The notes beneath the pieces were generated by a model, which was given only the letters and a program-made list of their open reading frames with translations, did not search any database and had not been told where the DNA came from. This document shows positions 62,601 through 64,000 of a stretch of DNA of 64,000 nucleotides, piece by piece; position 1 is the stretch's first letter; each line of letters opens with the position of its first letter. This stretch comes from Neobacillus notoginsengisoli (GTDB taxonomy: Bacteria; Bacillota; Bacilli; Bacillales; Cytobacillaceae), in contig NZ_QWEG01000013.1 of the NCBI RefSeq assembly GCF_003515685.1, forward strand, positions 58,174-122,173, given 5' to 3'. The position numbers and the translations under genes were made by a program.

Positions 62601-63299
62601 ATGAGGAAAGCAAAGAAAGCCTTACTAGTTTGCCTATTTCTTTTAACATTGGGGGCATGTGGAACGGACAACAGCTTTAATGGCAGCAAAGCTGGGATAA
62701 ACAGGTTAAATACCAATAAAATTGGCGAGAATCGGCAAGTAAAAGTGTCCCAGAAAGCAGCCCGATCGGTGGAGCGCCTTGCAGAAGTCCAAAGTGCCCA
62801 TGTCATCGTCGACAACACTGACGCCTATGTCGCAATAAGACCAAATGATGCTCAGAGCATGCGGGCTCAAGGGTACCGCACAAATCATAAGGAGGATGGA
62901 GACAAAAATACCGGCCCACTTGTAAATCCTGGTTACCACGGGCATGGGGACGGTACGAAAACAGGCGAATACAGCGGCACTGGAATTGGCGGCGGCAGCA
63001 TAGAGGGGTTGGCACTCGAAGACAATCAAGGAAAGGTCTTTGGCGTCCACAATACCACAGACACCAGTAATCCTAAAATCATAATGGATTCCTCTTATTC
63101 CGGGATTTCTGCATCATTTATCCAAAGTTTAGCGAATCAAGTAATGAAGGCCGAGGGGAGTGTCGAAAAAATTTATCTATCCTTTGATCCGGACTTTTAT
63201 ATGAGGATGAACCGATTTGCTGATGACATCAATAATAGGCAAATTGGGATTGTTCGTGATTTTAGGAGAACAGTAAATGGTATATTCCAAGACCAGTAA
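62601..63299 (+). CDS. YhcN/YlaJ-family sporulation lipoprotein
   Basis: 232 residues: lipoprotein signal (lipobox LTLGAC), a linker, then the YhcN/YlaJ domain with QKAARSVERLAEVQSAHVIVDNTDAYVAI and the late AEGSVEKIYLSFDPDFYMRMNRFADD. A Gly/His-rich insert (PGYHGHGDGTKTGEYSGTGIGGGS) splits the domain. Family members sit in the spore inner membrane. The start is ATG with GGAG 9 bases upstream. Confidence 0.9.
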   Translation: MRKAKKALLVCLFLLTLGACGTDNSFNGSKAGINRLNTNKIGENRQVKVSQKAARSVERLAEVQSAHVIVDNTDAYVAIRPNDAQSMRAQGYRTNHKEDGDKNTGPLVNPGYHGHGDGTKTGEYSGTGIGGGSIEGLALEDNQGKVFGVHNTTDTSNPKIIMDSSYSGISASFIQSLANQVMKAEGSVEKIYLSFDPDFYMRMNRFADDINNRQIGIVRDFRRTVNGIFQDQ

Positions 63300-63326
63300 G
63301 CTTCCCCACAAAAGATTTGAAAGCCA

Positions 63327-63358
63327 GTATGCAGGAGAGAGTCATTACTGGCTTCCTG
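63327..63358 (+). terminator. hairpin after the spore lipoprotein gene
   Basis: AAGCCAGTA and TACTGGCTT arms around 14 bases; the T run is weak. Confidence 0.45.
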
Positions 63359-63362
63359 TTGT

Positions 63363-63559
63363 TCATGTATCAACCAAGTTTCTGAGCATTCCTATTCTTA
63401 GTAAGGATGTTGCTAATCCATTTAGCTGCAATTGCATACGCTCAGCTGTTTGATAACTAGCATTTTGCAATAGAATGGATTGGTTATAGGAAACCGATCT
63501 TTCCGGCTTTGGTCGTACAGGGTTCGAAATTCCTTCTCCTGAAACTGCATCTGCTTTTC
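63363..63559 (-). pseudogene. orphan coding remnant, unknown
   Basis: An open minus-strand frame of about 65 codons that reads protein-like (KPERSVSYNQSILLQNASYQ, TAERMQLQLNGLATSLLRIG, MLRNLVDT then stop) but has no usable start codon near its GGAGAAGG site and is preceded by a stop. I take it as the tail of a lost gene. Confidence 0.35.
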
Positions 63560-63695
63560 AATGACATATATGTGTTCGTATCTCATTCATTCCATCTCCC
63601 TTGTTCTTGTTATCCCCATCTTACTGGGTATCCATTGCTTACACATTGGCCTTTATGATGGAAATAACTACGACTTTGGGAGTAGAAATGATGAA

Positions 63696-63828
63696 AGAAC
63701 AAAATGCGCAAGCGCCTTGGTTAGCCCCGACAAGCACAAGACGAGCCGGACGAAAGGTTCGGTCTTTAACCTTTTGGCCGGAATGGCTTGTGACCTCGAG
63801 GGGCTAGGCGCTGGAGCTGGATTACACC
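63696..63828. repeat. Bacillus palindromic repeat (GCGCAAGCGCC type)
   Basis: Left arm GCGCAAGCGCCTTGGTTAGC with CCCGACAAGC; right arm CTCGAGGGGCTAGGCGCTGG with AGCT. The arms are inverted copies; inside lies GAGCCGGACGAAAGGTTCGG. It resembles intergenic elements I recall from Bacillus genomes. Between 63560 and 63695 I see nothing. Confidence 0.65.
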
Positions 63829-63873
63829 AACTTGTTTTGAGTTTTCCACAAGGACATATTTTATAATTTCCTT

Positions 63874-64000
63874 GTAGAGTAGAAAACAGGAATTAGACTT
63901 TGCCCTTCTTGTCCTCGGGTTTCAGGGTGTTCCACCTTACTAAGCCAGACAAGTGGGCAAGTCCTTTTCCTGTTCCCCCTCATCAAACCGTACGTGAGGT
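63874..64000 (-). mobile_element. 3' end of a group II intron (domains V and VI), cut by the window edge
   Basis: On the minus strand, CCTCACGTACGGTTTGATGAG is the second half of the catalytic domain V, followed by a long paired arm (AACAGGAAAAGGACTTGCCC against GGGCAAAGTCTAATTCCTGTT) that fits domain VI with an extended tip, ending at TTTTCTACTCTAC near 63874. The reverse transcriptase gene, if any, lies beyond the right edge. The 3' splice site is inferred. Confidence 0.65.

Overview
The window reads as chromosomal DNA of a spore-forming Bacillaceae species (Bacillus, Mesobacillus or a relative). The reasons are the many TTG and GTG starts behind strong GGAGG ribosome binding sites, spore genes (tandem YjcZ-type micro-proteins, GerPA/PF-like proteins, a YhcN/YlaJ lipoprotein, an Hsp20 protein), an FMN-riboswitch rib operon, YtrA-, DeoR- and HutC-type regulators, and typical Bacillus intergenic repeats. 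No tRNA, rRNA, CRISPR array or prophage was seen.

Layout. 1-2.1 kb: a shortened riboflavin operon on the minus strand (riboswitch, ribE, ribB, ribH) with no ribD and no GTP cyclohydrolase II. 2.1-6.5 kb: a degenerate M1-type peptidase, an L,D-transpeptidase and a POT peptide transporter. 6.7-9.6 kb: a YtrA-like self-regulated ABC operon. 9.7-16.8 kb: a YetF protein, a lysozyme-like protein, a BusAB/OpuC-type osmolyte importer facing a GntR-RCK_C (BusR-like) regulator, and an MFS exporter. 17-19.2 kb: a spore-protein cluster around an hsp20 gene. 19.3-25.4 kb: a Bacillus repeat, trhO, a DUF1450 gene, a methyltransferase, a membrane-anchored nuclease, a lytS remnant, cstA and a coupled 49-aa ORF. 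25.6-27.0 kb: a secreted subtilase.

27.1-34.8 kb holds the most coherent system: one seven-gene operon with a ribose-type ABC importer, a methylthioribose-kinase-like kinase, an MtnA-like isomerase, a DeoR repressor and a FucA-like class II aldolase. This is the gene content of the DHAP shunt (5-deoxyribose / 5-methylthioribose disposal) joined to its own importer, with a paired operator 21 bp apart at the promoter.

35-44.5 kb: an M20 peptidase, an amidase, sstT, then a decayed, repeat-rich stretch with a type III restriction helicase lacking its nuclease end and its Mod partner, two overlapping micro-genes, an ASCH protein and an ATPase. 45.1-54.0 kb: a beta-glucoside locus with an ABC importer, a BadF-type kinase, a GH4 6-phospho-beta-glucosidase and a GH1 beta-glucosidase, controlled by a divergent HutC/UTRA regulator whose likely operator lies inside the promoter spacer. 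54-63.3 kb: a DUF4317 protein, YjcZ genes, a Na/Pi cotransporter, a VWA lipoprotein, a frameshifted M20 peptidase, a DUF71 ATP pyrophosphatase and a spore lipoprotein. The right edge carries a palindromic repeat and the 3' end (domains V/VI) of a group II intron.

An approximately 70-bp GGGGACGGTTCC hairpin element occurs about 11 times, mostly directly at gene stop codons.
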